Shown here: piece by piece, positions 1-8,061 of the stretch
Numbering within the stretch: position 1 is the first letter of the stretch
How the letters are laid out: each line of letters opens with the position of its first letter
Assembly (NCBI GenBank): GCA_027013145.1
Contig: JALUXX010000036.1
Span: forward strand, 62,001-126,000
Direction of reading: 5' to 3'
DNA: 64,000 bases
Source of the DNA: Gammaproteobacteria bacterium
Lineage (GTDB): Bacteria; Pseudomonadota; Gammaproteobacteria; 21-64-14
Program-made: the position numbers and the translations under genes
Notes under the pieces: model-generated
Seen by the model: only the letters and a program-made list of their open reading frames with translations
Database searches by the model: none
Told to the model about the DNA's origin: nothing

Positions 1-1
1 A

Positions 2-2305
2 ACCGTCGGTGAGCGGCTGATCATGGACCGCCGGTGGTATGCGCAGGAGGTCGAGCACGGGCGGCTCACGCTGGCGGATATCCTGGAGGCGGCGCAGGCG
101 CTCGGGCTCGACGCCGACGAGGCCGCGTGGAGGGCCTATCTGGGGCAGACCCCGGGCGGCCCGGTCGCACATCTGCGGACCTTGCCGGAACTGCTGGACC
201 GGCGCGGGCGGGCGCCGGTCTCAAGGTATGTCGTCGAACAGATCAGCCGGCTCCTCGCGGCCTACTACGATCGCGGGCAGGCGACCTGGGCGTTTCCGAG
301 AAGGCCGGGATCGGGGCTGTTCGCGGCGTGGCGACACTACACGCTGCATGACCGCAGCCTCGGACCGATGGGGCTCAAGGCCGTACGGGCCCGGTTGCTG
401 CAGCTGCCCGCCGACGCCGCGGCGGCCCGGGCGTGGGCGCGGCAGACCCTGGGGATCCCCGGGGCGGCGGAAGAGGCCTACTTCCTGGTGCTGCTGAAAT
501 CCGTCGGGGGATGGGCCGGCTGGTGTCGCCACCTCCTCTGGCAGGCCGAGCTGGAGGGACAGACTCACCCGGACCTGGGGGACCTGCTCGCCATCCGCAT
601 GGCCTGGGAGGCACTTTTGCACAGGACGGCGGAGCCCGCGGTCCTGGAGCGGTGGCGGCGCCAACTTCACGGGTGGATCGCGGCCGACCGGGGCGCCGAG
701 GCCGAAGCGGCCCGTCGCGGCGAGGTCCTGCTCCGCGCCTCGGAGATCGCCTTCCGGCGCCGGCTCGCGGCGGGCATCCGGCGGGGGCGCGTCTCGACCG
801 CGGCCGCGGCGCGGCCCAGGGTGCAGGCGGCCTTCTGCATCGACGTGCGCTCGGAGGTCTACCGTCGGCATCTGGAGAGCGCCATGCCGGGGTTGGAGAC
901 GATCGGCTTCGCGGGCTTCTTCGGCGTGATGCTGGACTATCGGCGCCACGGGGACGCGGTGCCCCGGCCGCAGACGCCGGTGCTGCTCAGACCTCAGGTC
1001 CATGTGCATGAGCGGATCCCGGCGCCGGTGTTCCGGCGGCGCCTGCGCCGCTTGCGGCGCAGCGCAGTCTGGAAACACTTCAAGCTTTCGGCGGCCTCGT
1101 GTTTCTCCTTCGTCGAAACGGCCGGGCTTTTCTACGTGGGGCGACTGCTCCTCGACGCCCTGGGCTGGCATCGTCCCTCGCTTCAGCCGGACCGCGCCGG
1201 ACTCACGGCGTGGGAACGGGCCGGCGTGGAGTGCGAGTTCTCGACCTCCCTGACGCTCGAGGAACGGGTGCGCATGGCCGAATCCATCCTCACGGGCTTG
1301 GGGCTGACGCGCCGGGTCGCGCCCGTGGTGCTCCTCGTCGGCCATGGGGGTTCCACGACCAACAACCCGCACCGGGCGGCGCTCGATTGCGGGGCGTGTG
1401 CCGGCCAGACCGGTGAGGTCAACGCGCGGGCGGCGGCCGCGCTCCTGAACGACCCGCAGGTGCGAAAGGCGCTGGCGGGCCGCGGCTGGGAGCTGGATGA
1501 ACACTGCCGCTTCCTGCCCGCGCTGCACGATACCACCACCGATCGGGTGGAGCTTCTGGAGTGCCCGGACGATTCGTATCCGTACGCCGGAACGCTCGTG
1601 GAACTGCGCGCGGCGCTGGCGCGGGCCGGTGACCTCACCCGGCTGGAGCGGATCGTGCGTCTGGAGCCGGGGCTGCGCGATCCCAACGGCGCGGCGAGGA
1701 ATGTGGCTTCGCGCGCCGGGGACTGGTCCGAGGTGCGCCCCGAGTGGGCGCTGGCGGGTAACGCAGCCTTCATCGCCGCCCCCCGCTGGCGCACGCGCGG
1801 GATGAATCTCGCCGGGCGGGCGTTCCTGCACGACTACGACGCGGCGAAGGACCCGGATTTCTCGCTCCTGGCTCTGATCATGACCGCGCCGCTCGTGGTG
1901 GCCAACTGGATCAACCTGCAGTATTACGGCTCCACCGTGGACAACGAGCGCCAAGGCTGCGGCAACAAGGTCCTGCACAACGTCGTCGGCGGCACCGTGG
2001 GCGTCCTCGAGGGCAACGGCGGCGACCTGCGCGTCGGCCTGTCGGAACAGTCGCTGCGCGACAGCAGCGGTCGCCTGCAACACGAGCCCCTGCGTCTGTC
2101 GGCCTTCATCGAAGCCCCGGCAGAGGCCATGGACCGCATCATCTGCGAAAACGAGCCGCTGCGCCGGCTGGTTGACAACCGATGGCTGACCGTCCTTCGG
2201 ATCGGCGACGACGGCAGCCTGCACGAACGCCGCGGCGCCGGTCGGTGGGTGGCGATCCGCGCGGGGACGCGCCGGCTTCAGTCCGTTTCCTCGGCGTCGT
2301 CGTAG
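2..2305 (+). CDS. dabA: DabA-type inorganic carbon accumulation protein (5' end outside window)
   Basis: This is the zinc-dependent, carbonic-anhydrase-like subunit of the DAB bicarbonate accumulation complex (DUF2309), which works with a DabB membrane subunit to raise cytosolic bicarbonate for carbon fixation. The frame is open to the left edge. The first ATG at position 23 lies inside the conserved N-terminal region, so perhaps 60 codons are missing upstream and dabB is not visible. Counting from that ATG, the expected zinc ligands are present: C272 and D274 in FCIDVRSE, H441 in VGHGGS and C456 in the following ALDCGAC. Their spacing agrees with Halothiobacillus DabA (H to C 15 residues). 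The last 28 bp overlap the 3' end of the convergent YkgJ-type gene. Family assignment is secure; activity is inferred. Confidence 0.93.
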   Translation, partial: TVGERLIMDRRWYAQEVEHGRLTLADILEAAQALGLDADEAAWRAYLGQTPGGPVAHLRTLPELLDRRGRAPVSRYVVEQISRLLAAYYDRGQATWAFPRRPGSGLFAAWRHYTLHDRSLGPMGLKAVRARLLQLPADAAAARAWARQTLGIPGAAEEAYFLVLLKSVGGWAGWCRHLLWQAELEGQTHPDLGDLLAIRMAWEALLHRTAEPAVLERWRRQLHGWIAADRGAEAEAARRGEVLLRASEIAFRRRLAAGIRRGRVSTAAAARPRVQAAFCIDVRSEVYRRHLESAMPGLETIGFAGFFGVMLDYRRHGDAVPRPQTPVLLRPQVHVHERIPAPVFRRRLRRLRRSAVWKHFKLSAASCFSFVETAGLFYVGRLLLDALGWHRPSLQPDRAGLTAWERAGVECEFSTSLTLEERVRMAESILTGLGLTRRVAPVVLLVGHGGSTTNNPHRAALDCGACAGQTGEVNARAAAALLNDPQVRKALAGRGWELDEHCRFLPALHDTTTDRVELLECPDDSYPYAGTLVELRAALARAGDLTRLERIVRLEPGLRDPNGAARNVASRAGDWSEVRPEWALAGNAAFIAAPRWRTRGMNLAGRAFLHDYDAAKDPDFSLLALIMTAPLVVANWINLQYYGSTVDNERQGCGNKVLHNVVGGTVGVLEGNGGDLRVGLSEQSLRDSSGRLQHEPLRLSAFIEAPAEAMDRIICENEPLRRLVDNRWLTVLRIGDDGSLHERRGAGRWVAIRAGTRRLQSVSSASS

Positions 2306-3177
2306 CGCGGGTCGTGCGGCGGCGCGCCGCCGTCTTCGGCCCGTTGCGCCAGCCGGCGGCGCCGGCGCTCGATGCGTTGGTCGCGCACGCCTTCGCGCAG
2401 GGGGATGCTGCGCTCCCCGAACAGGACCTGCTTGAGGAAGCGTGCCGCGAAGCGCAGCAGGGCCTCGTCGTCGCGTTCCAGTTCCGCGTAAATTTCGGGA
2501 GCGAGGTCGAACGTCTCGCGGAAGCTGGAACCGAGCACGAAGCGCCGGAAGCCGTCGAGGTCATAGCTCGCCAGGTGAAAGAGCTGCAGGCTGCGCTCGC
2601 TCGGTCTGCCGACGGTCGGGCCGCTGGAGCGTTTCTTGAGCACAATATCGCGCCAGTCGCGATTGATCTCGTCGTAGATCTCCACGCCCTGTTCCCGCCG
2701 GTACTCGCCGACGGTCAGCGTGCGATCCTCGAGATGGCCGTGGCAGTGGGGCTCCTTGACCAGGAAGTAGATGTCGTCCACGACCGGGGAATCCTTGCGC
2801 CGCAGCCCCATGCTGCCGAGCGCGTAGTAGCGGCAGGCCGCGGGGCGGTCCTCGTACACGCCGCAGCCCTCGGCGGTGACGAACTGGCAGGCGGGAGCGT
2901 CCTCACGGGTGCGCAGCTTGTAGCCGGGCATGCCGTGCTGGTCCATCTCGAAGGGGACGGCGTGGAGCGCCAGGAACTCCGCGGTGCCGATGCTGAGCCG
3001 GCGCGACAGCCGCACGATGTCGTACGGCGTCAGCGTGATGTCGATGTCCATGCAGCACTGGTTGAAGCAGTCGATGTCCTTGTGGCAGCGGAACCGGATC
3101 GTATCCTCGAGTCCGAGCTGCACGGGTTCGACCGGCCCGCGCGGGGGGTTCTGTACCAACGTCTTGATGTCCTTCAT
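2278..3177 (-). CDS. YkgJ-family cysteine-cluster protein, last gene of the sat-apr cluster
   Basis: A 299-residue soluble protein of the YkgJ family (putative zinc- or iron-chelating). The N-terminal half carries C31, C37, C41 and C42 (pattern C-x5-C-x3-CC) and, around residues 105-115, a second pair in GCGVYEDRPAACRYY. This C/C/CC/C/C arrangement is thought to bind a metal or Fe-S cluster. No signal peptide or membrane segment is seen. It follows aprA by 90 bp on the same strand, where other sulfur oxidisers often have aprM or qmo genes. A role in maturation of, or electron transfer to, APS reductase is only inferred from position. ATG start with a GAGGTGG Shine-Dalgarno-like sequence. Its 3' end overlaps the dabA tail by 28 bp. 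Confidence 0.8.
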   Translation of the reverse strand: MKDIKTLVQNPPRGPVEPVQLGLEDTIRFRCHKDIDCFNQCCMDIDITLTPYDIVRLSRRLSIGTAEFLALHAVPFEMDQHGMPGYKLRTREDAPACQFVTAEGCGVYEDRPAACRYYALGSMGLRRKDSPVVDDIYFLVKEPHCHGHLEDRTLTVGEYRREQGVEIYDEINRDWRDIVLKKRSSGPTVGRPSERSLQLFHLASYDLDGFRRFVLGSSFRETFDLAPEIYAELERDDEALLRFAARFLKQVLFGERSIPLREGVRDQRIERRRRRLAQRAEDGGAPPHDPRYDDAEETD

Positions 3178-3197
3178 ACACCACCTCGCAGAGAAAC

Positions 3198-3233
3198 GAA
3201 GGCCGGGCGCCCGGGAGTGGACGCCCGGCCTTC
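3198..3233 (-). promoter_or_regulatory. Hairpin in the aprA to ykgJ-like gap
   Basis: A perfect 12-bp inverted repeat (GAAGGCCGGGCG with its complement, 12-base loop) lies between the aprA stop and the next gene. On the minus strand it is followed by GTTTCTCT, only weakly U-rich. It could be a leaky terminator or an mRNA-stabilising 3' hairpin that keeps the downstream gene at lower expression than aprBA. Confidence 0.5.
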
Positions 3234-3267
3234 GGAACGGCCGGGTACTGGCGCCTGCGGCGGCTGT

Positions 3268-5175
3268 TTACTTGATCAGCTGCACGTAGGGCACCTTACG
3301 GAACGTCCACTCACCACTGGCCTTGTTGTACTTCGAGTTCACGAACACGCGCCAGTTGTCGTCGTCCAGGTCCAGGAAGTCCGCCCGGTAGTAGTAGCCC
3401 GGGTAGCGGGTCTCCTCACGGAACTGGATGTGCCGCATGTGCGCCTCGGCGGCGATGATGCGGTGGTAGTTCTCCCAGGCGCGCAACAGCTCGTGCAGGT
3501 CCTTGGCGCGCATCTTCAGGGAGTCTTCCTTCAGCATCTGGAGCTTGCGCTCGGCGATGCTCAGCATACGCGCATTGGTCTGGTACCAGGTGGACACGCC
3601 CGCCACGTACTCGTCCATGATCTTCTGCAGGCGGAACTGCAGCATCTTCGGCGTGATGTAGTGCGGGTTGACGTCCTCCGCCGTGGTGTAGTCCTTGTGC
3701 TCCAGGTAGGTCTTCACCGGGCGGTAGATCTCCTCGACCAGCTCGGAGACCGGGGTCGCCAGCTCGGGCTTCCAGTCCTTGTTGTCGCGCACGAACTGGA
3801 CCATGGACTTGGCCGCGATGCGCCCCTCGGTGAACGAGCCCGAGGAGAACTTGTGGCCGGAGGCCCCGACGCCGTCACCGCCGGTGAACAGGCCCTTGAC
3901 GGTGGTCATGCCGCGGTAGCCCCAGCTCCAGTCCTTGGGGACGCCCGGCAGGTCGGTCGGACCGGAGACCCAGATGCCCGCGCAGCCGGCGTGGGAGCCC
4001 AGCAGGTAGGGCTCGGTCGGCATGAGCTCGGACATCTCCTTGTCGGGCTCGATGTTCTCGCCCGCCCAGACGCCGCACTGGCCGATGGTCATGTCGAGGA
4101 AGTCCTCCCACGCCTCGGCCTCGAGGTGCTTGATCTCCTTGGGCGTCATGGTCTCGGCGAGCTTCGCCAGCGCCGTCGGGGTGTCCATGAGGATCGGGCC
4201 GCGGCCCTCGCGCATCTCGTGCATCATCAGATGGTTGCGCAGGCAGGTCCCCATCACGTGGCCCTTGGCGTGGTTGCCGTAGTTGTGCTGCTTGAGCATG
4301 TCGGCGTTCTTGGTCTGGTAGTCCTCGCCGGCGCCGTTCTGGGCCTTCGCCTTGAACAGCAGGAACCACGCGCCGACCGGGCCGTAGCCGTCCTTGAAGC
4401 GGGTCGGGACGAAGCGGTTCTCCATCATGGTCAGCTCGGCACCCGCCTCGGCGGCCATCGCGTAGGTGGAGCCGGCGTTCCACACCGGGTACCAGGCGCG
4501 ACCCGTGCCCTCACCGACGGAGCGCGGACGGAAGACGTTGACCGCACCGCCGCACACCAGGAGGCAGGCCTTGAACTTGTAGACGAAGAGCTTGTGCTCG
4601 CGCACCGAGAAGCCGATGGCGCCGGCCACACGCTCCGGGTCGTTCTTGTCGTTGACCATCTTGACGATGAAGACGCGCTCCTGAATGTTCTCCATCCCGA
4701 GGGCCTTCTTCGCCGCCTCGGCGACGATCCACTTGTAGGACTCGCCGTTGATCATGATCTGCCACTTTCCGGAGCGCACCGGCTTGCCGCCCTCGGTCAG
4801 CTTCTTGCCTTCGTCCCCGGGCTGCTTCCACACCGGCAGGCCCCACTCCTCGAACAGATGCACCGAGGAGTCGACGTGGCGGCCCACGTCATAGACGAGA
4901 TCCTCGCGGATGATGCCCATCAGATCGGTGCGGACCATGCGCACGTAGTCCGACGGGTCGTTCTCGCCCATGTAGGTGTTGATCGCCGAGAGGCCCTGCG
5001 CCACCGCGCCGGAGCGCGACATGGCGGCCTTGTCGACGAGCTTGATCTTCATGTCGCTGTCGGCCCACTGCACGATCTCCACTGCAGCGCCGCAGGCGGC
5101 CATGCCCCCGCCGATGATGAGGATGTCGACTTCCTCCTCGACGATCTCGGGATTCCCAAATGCGTAATCGGCCAT
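3268..5175 (-). CDS. aprA: Adenylylsulfate (APS) reductase alpha subunit
   Basis: The FAD-containing catalytic subunit of dissimilatory APS reductase. In a sulfur oxidiser it runs in reverse, joining sulfite to AMP to form APS in the cytoplasm. At 635 residues it matches the family. The dinucleotide-binding motif GGGMAACG is at residues 22-29, followed by SRSGAVAQGLSAIN near residue 55, and the full-length fumarate-reductase-like flavoprotein architecture extends to a lysine-rich C terminus. ATG start with AGAGGG about nine bases upstream. It lies 67 bp after aprB and is likely co-transcribed with it. No truncation or missing motif was seen. Confidence 0.98.
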   Translation of the reverse strand: MADYAFGNPEIVEEEVDILIIGGGMAACGAAVEIVQWADSDMKIKLVDKAAMSRSGAVAQGLSAINTYMGENDPSDYVRMVRTDLMGIIREDLVYDVGRHVDSSVHLFEEWGLPVWKQPGDEGKKLTEGGKPVRSGKWQIMINGESYKWIVAEAAKKALGMENIQERVFIVKMVNDKNDPERVAGAIGFSVREHKLFVYKFKACLLVCGGAVNVFRPRSVGEGTGRAWYPVWNAGSTYAMAAEAGAELTMMENRFVPTRFKDGYGPVGAWFLLFKAKAQNGAGEDYQTKNADMLKQHNYGNHAKGHVMGTCLRNHLMMHEMREGRGPILMDTPTALAKLAETMTPKEIKHLEAEAWEDFLDMTIGQCGVWAGENIEPDKEMSELMPTEPYLLGSHAGCAGIWVSGPTDLPGVPKDWSWGYRGMTTVKGLFTGGDGVGASGHKFSSGSFTEGRIAAKSMVQFVRDNKDWKPELATPVSELVEEIYRPVKTYLEHKDYTTAEDVNPHYITPKMLQFRLQKIMDEYVAGVSTWYQTNARMLSIAERKLQMLKEDSLKMRAKDLHELLRAWENYHRIIAAEAHMRHIQFREETRYPGYYYRADFLDLDDDNWRVFVNSKYNKASGEWTFRKVPYVQLIK

Positions 5176-5242
5176 TGCTTGTTACCCTCTGGTCTCTTTC
5201 TGTAATCCGTTCGTCCGCGTATGGACCGGTCTCGGCCGCGAC

Positions 5243-5707
5243 TCAGCCGTTGACAAACTGGCTCATGTCGCAGGCATGCAGGTCGTGATCGAACAGCACG
5301 TCCGGCTTGCCGATCTCGGCGCCGTCCGGCTTGCCCTTGCCCACGGTGGGATCGGCCGAGCCCTCGGGCGTGGTGCGGATCGGGAACTTGAACCGCTTCA
5401 TGGTCCCGTTGCGGAACTTGATCGTCCACATGATCGAGTCGGTACCGCGCAGCGGCTGTACGGAGGCGCCCAGCGGGACGATGTCGGCATAGTGGCGGCA
5501 CTCGATCGCCTGCTGCGGGCAGATCTTCACGCAGGAGTAGCACTCCCAGCACTGCTCGGGTTCCTGGTTGAAGGCCTTCATCGCGTGGCCGGTATGGGAG
5601 CCGTCCTTGTCGAGCAGCATCAGATCGTGCGGGCAGATGTACATGCAAGCGGTCTTGTCCTGACCCTTGCAGCCGTCGCATTTGTCGGTGCGGACGAAAG
5701 TAGGCAT
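5243..5707 (-). CDS. aprB: APS reductase beta subunit
   Basis: The 154-residue iron-sulfur subunit that passes electrons from the AprA flavin to a membrane acceptor. Two ferredoxin-type [4Fe-4S] sets are visible: C10, C13, C21, C25 and C53, C56, C59, C63. The C-terminal tail (VLFDHDLHACDM) is of the kind that wraps around AprA. The start is the ATG at 5707 because GGAGAGAG lies six bases upstream and the family begins MPTFV; a longer in-frame extension to 5749 has no ribosome site. Placed between sat and aprA. Confidence 0.97.
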   Translation of the reverse strand: MPTFVRTDKCDGCKGQDKTACMYICPHDLMLLDKDGSHTGHAMKAFNQEPEQCWECYSCVKICPQQAIECRHYADIVPLGASVQPLRGTDSIMWTIKFRNGTMKRFKFPIRTTPEGSADPTVGKGKPDGAEIGKPDVLFDHDLHACDMSQFVNG

Positions 5708-5749
5708 GGTTCTCTCTCCACCTTGACGTTTAACTGCAGTTGAAAACAT

Positions 5750-5776
5750 CCGCCGGGCGCTTCATGCGCCCGGCGG
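5750..5776 (-). terminator. Hairpin with T-run between sat and aprB (attenuator-like)
   Basis: An 11-bp perfect inverted repeat with a 5-base loop lies just after the sat stop codon. Read on the minus strand it is followed by ATGTTTTC, so it resembles a rho-independent terminator. A 10-bp palindrome AACTGCAGTT follows at about 5732-5741. The arrangement suggests partial termination after sat, or that aprBA also has its own start signals. Confidence 0.5.
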
Positions 5777-5789
5777 TCTCCGGAGTCGT

Positions 5790-7007
5790 CTATTTCGCCG
5801 AGTGGCCGGTCAGCTTGATTTTCACCTTCTGGTCGTCGGCGAGGCTGCCGTAGTACGCGCGCAGGATCTCCAGGACCTCGGGGCGGCTGAAGTGGTCCGG
5901 GACCGGGTCGCCCTCGGACAGCGCCTTGCGCAGCTTGGTGCCGGACAGCAGCAGGCGGTCGGCGGCCTCGTGCGGGCAGGTCTTCATGGAGGCCATGCCC
6001 TCGCACTTGTTGCACCAGAAGGTCCAGTCGATCTTCAGCGGCTTGGTCTCCAGCGCGTCGGCCGGGATCTCGTCGAATATGTGGTGGGCGTCGAACGGAC
6101 CGTAGTAGTCGCCGACACCGGCGTGGTCGCGACCGACGATCAGGTGCGAGCAGCCGTAGTTCTGCCGGAACAGGGCGTGCAGCAACGCCTCCCGCGGTCC
6201 GGCGTAACGCATGTCGAGCGGGTAGCCCGACTGCACCACGGTGTCCTTGACGAAGTACTTGTCGATGAGGGTGGAGATCGCCTTGGTGCGGACCTCCGCC
6301 GGGATGTCGCCCGGCTTGAGCTTGCCCAGCAGCGAGTGGATGAGCACGCCGTCGCAGATCTCCACGGCGATCTTGGCCAGGTACTCGTGGGAGCGGTGCA
6401 TCGGGTTGCGGGTCTGGAAGGCGGCGACCGTCGCCCAGTCCTTGCTCTCGAACAGCGCCCGCGTCTCGGCCGGGGTCATGTAGAGGCCCGGATACTTTTC
6501 CGGGAAGCCGCCCTGGGAAAGCACCTTCACGGGTCCGGCGAGATTCACCTCGCCCTGATTCATGACCATCTGCACGCCCGGATGCTCGGCGTCGGTGGTC
6601 TTGAACACGGCCATGCACTCGTGTTCCTTGTCGATGGTGTATTTTTCGGTGACCTTCATGGTCGCCAGGATTTCACCGCGCTCGGGGTCGAAGAGTGCGA
6701 TCTCGCCGCCGGTCGGGATACCGTCGGCGGTGGCGCGGTCGGTGGACAGGGTGATGGGGATCGGCCAGAAGACGCCGCTTGCGAGCTTCATGCCGTCGCA
6801 GACGCCCTGCCAGTCGGCATGGGTCATGAAGCCGTCCAGCGGGGTGAAGCCGCCGATGCCGAGCATGATCAGGTCGCCGGCCTCACGCGAGGTGATCGGG
6901 ACCTGGGGAAGGCCCTGCGCGCGCTTGCGCTCCTCTTCGAGGGCCGAACCTTGAAGCAGTAGGGGTTTGAGTTGACCGCCGCCGTGGGGTTTCACTAGCC
7001 TCGACAT
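5790..7007 (-). CDS. sat: ATP sulfurylase, dissimilatory type
   Basis: Sulfate adenylyltransferase of 405 residues. In the oxidative direction it converts APS and pyrophosphate to sulfate and ATP, the substrate-level phosphorylation step after AprBA. Seen: [11 protein letters not shown] at residues 198-208 and GRDHAGVG at 292-299, the two nucleotide-binding signatures, plus C332, C335 and C344 in the zinc-binding segment [14 protein letters not shown] typical of dissimilatory Sat. ATG start with GGAAGGAA seven bases upstream. First gene of sat-aprB-aprA-ykgJ. Confidence 0.98.
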   Translation of the reverse strand: MSRLVKPHGGGQLKPLLLQGSALEEERKRAQGLPQVPITSREAGDLIMLGIGGFTPLDGFMTHADWQGVCDGMKLASGVFWPIPITLSTDRATADGIPTGGEIALFDPERGEILATMKVTEKYTIDKEHECMAVFKTTDAEHPGVQMVMNQGEVNLAGPVKVLSQGGFPEKYPGLYMTPAETRALFESKDWATVAAFQTRNPMHRSHEYLAKIAVEICDGVLIHSLLGKLKPGDIPAEVRTKAISTLIDKYFVKDTVVQSGYPLDMRYAGPREALLHALFRQNYGCSHLIVGRDHAGVGDYYGPFDAHHIFDEIPADALETKPLKIDWTFWCNKCEGMASMKTCPHEAADRLLLSGTKLRKALSEGDPVPDHFSRPEVLEILRAYYGSLADDQKVKIKLTGHSAK

Positions 7008-7200
7008 GGTGTTCCTTCCTTCCTGAATTATCGAAGATTCAGAAGCCGAACCGGGGGGCGATCGTTCTGGTGTGGACCCGCGCCCGCCTTGTTACGGACG
7101 GGTGGCTCGGAGAGCCGTATACGGTAATGAAAACCCGTGCGAAAAGCCAACCAAACTTGCCTTTACGCGCTATAAAAACCGCTTATTGACTGGTGTTACG
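7008..7200 (-). promoter_or_regulatory. Leader and probable promoter region of the sat-apr operon
   Basis: The only AT-rich patch nearby (about 7125-7195) lies upstream of sat. It contains a perfect 10-bp palindrome CCGTATACGG at 7115-7124 and a small hairpin GGCTC-GGA-GAGCC at 7104-7116. The palindrome contains a TATACG hexamer that could be a -10 element on the minus strand, but no convincing -35 box was found. Treat it as a candidate operator/promoter region only. Confidence 0.35.
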
Positions 7201-7281
7201 CGGCGCGCCCGCCGGGCGCGCCGGCGTCCGTATGCCGATTCCTGAAGTTCCCGGACGATGGGCGGTATTCTGGACCGGGTC

Positions 7282-7527
7282 TCAGTGTCGCCCGCTCAGG
7301 CCGCCGTTGCGGCGCTCCCCCCTCCGGCGCGTCACCTTGCGCCGGCAACTCAGGCAACGGGTCCGGTCCCGGCGCCGCTCGGCGTGGCGCCGCTCGGCGC
7401 CCTCGCGCCGCTCGAGCGCCAGGACGACGCCGTCCGCATCCGCGCCGGTGGCCTGCGCCGGGTACGCCACCAGCAGGCCGTCCCTCGCGTGAGCCCACCG
7501 CATGCGAAAATGGACCTCCCGCGCCAT
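7282..7527 (-). CDS. Small arginine-rich hypothetical protein
   Basis: An 81-codon frame whose ATG is preceded by GGAGGG at good spacing, the main reason to list it. The predicted product starts MAREVHFRMRWAHARDGLL, becomes strongly basic, and contains a single CLSC pair in RTRCLSCRRK. No family was recognised. It lies between the sat promoter region and a REP array, and in GC-rich DNA such frames arise by chance, so it may not be real. Confidence 0.35.
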   Translation of the reverse strand: MAREVHFRMRWAHARDGLLVAYPAQATGADADGVVLALERREGAERRHAERRRDRTRCLSCRRKVTRRRGERRNGGLSGRH

Positions 7528-7655
7528 CTCGGTCCCTCCTGCCAAGCGCCGGGCACATGGATACCCCGGGACACCCCCCGAAACGCGGGATCGCGCGCCG
7601 CCCGGCGATTCAATATTAGGGCCCGCGAGGCGTTTCCGCCAGTTGGCACGGGCGC

Positions 7656-8032
7656 CGCCGGCGGGCCCAGGTCGTCCGCCCTACGGATGCCCGGGTCGGC
7701 GTGAGATGGGGCGGTAGGGCCGTGCTTGCCCGGCCGAGGCCGTTGGCCGTCCCGACGTCGCATTTGTCGGCGCCGCCGGCGGGCCAAGGCCCGCCCTACG
7801 GGCGCCAGGGTCGGCGTGAGATGGGGTGGTAGGGCCGTGCTTGCCCGGCCGAGGCCGTTGGCCGTCCCGACGTCGCATTTGTTGTCGGCGCCGCCGGCGG
7901 GCCAAGGCCCGCCCTACGGTCGCCCGGGTCGGCGTGAGATGGGGTGGTAGGGCCGGGCTTGCCCGGCCGAGGCCGTTGGCCGTCCCGACGTCGCATTTGT
8001 CGGCGCCGCCGGCGGGCCAAGGCCCGCCCTAC
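7656..8032. repeat. REP/REPIN-like palindrome array 1
   Basis: Three inverted pairs of GTAG-headed hairpins at 7714-7799, 7829-7917 and 7947-8032, plus a degenerate half copy at 7656-7684. Each pair starts with GTAG followed by the arms GGCCGGGC and GCCCGGCC (one base changed in the first two). It ends with the opposite-facing hairpin GGCGGGCC/GGCCCGCC closed by CTAC. The pairs are separated by about 30 bp of conserved spacer. The structure (GTAG head, hairpin, inverted dimer) matches REPINs mobilised by RAYT transposases. No RAYT gene is in this window. Confidence 0.8.
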
Positions 8033-8061
8033 TGGCGCCCGACGGGTGTGGCCGCCCGCGG

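Noticed and set aside
221-2224. A 667-codon minus-strand open frame across dabA
   Set aside because: Antisense to dabA, whose zinc ligands are intact; no family or ribosome site.
2182-5205. A 1007-codon plus-strand open frame across the ykgJ-like gene and aprA
   Set aside because: It is antisense to well-conserved aprA, has no ribosome site and a repetitive Val/Ala/His/Arg composition typical of antisense frames in GC-rich genes.
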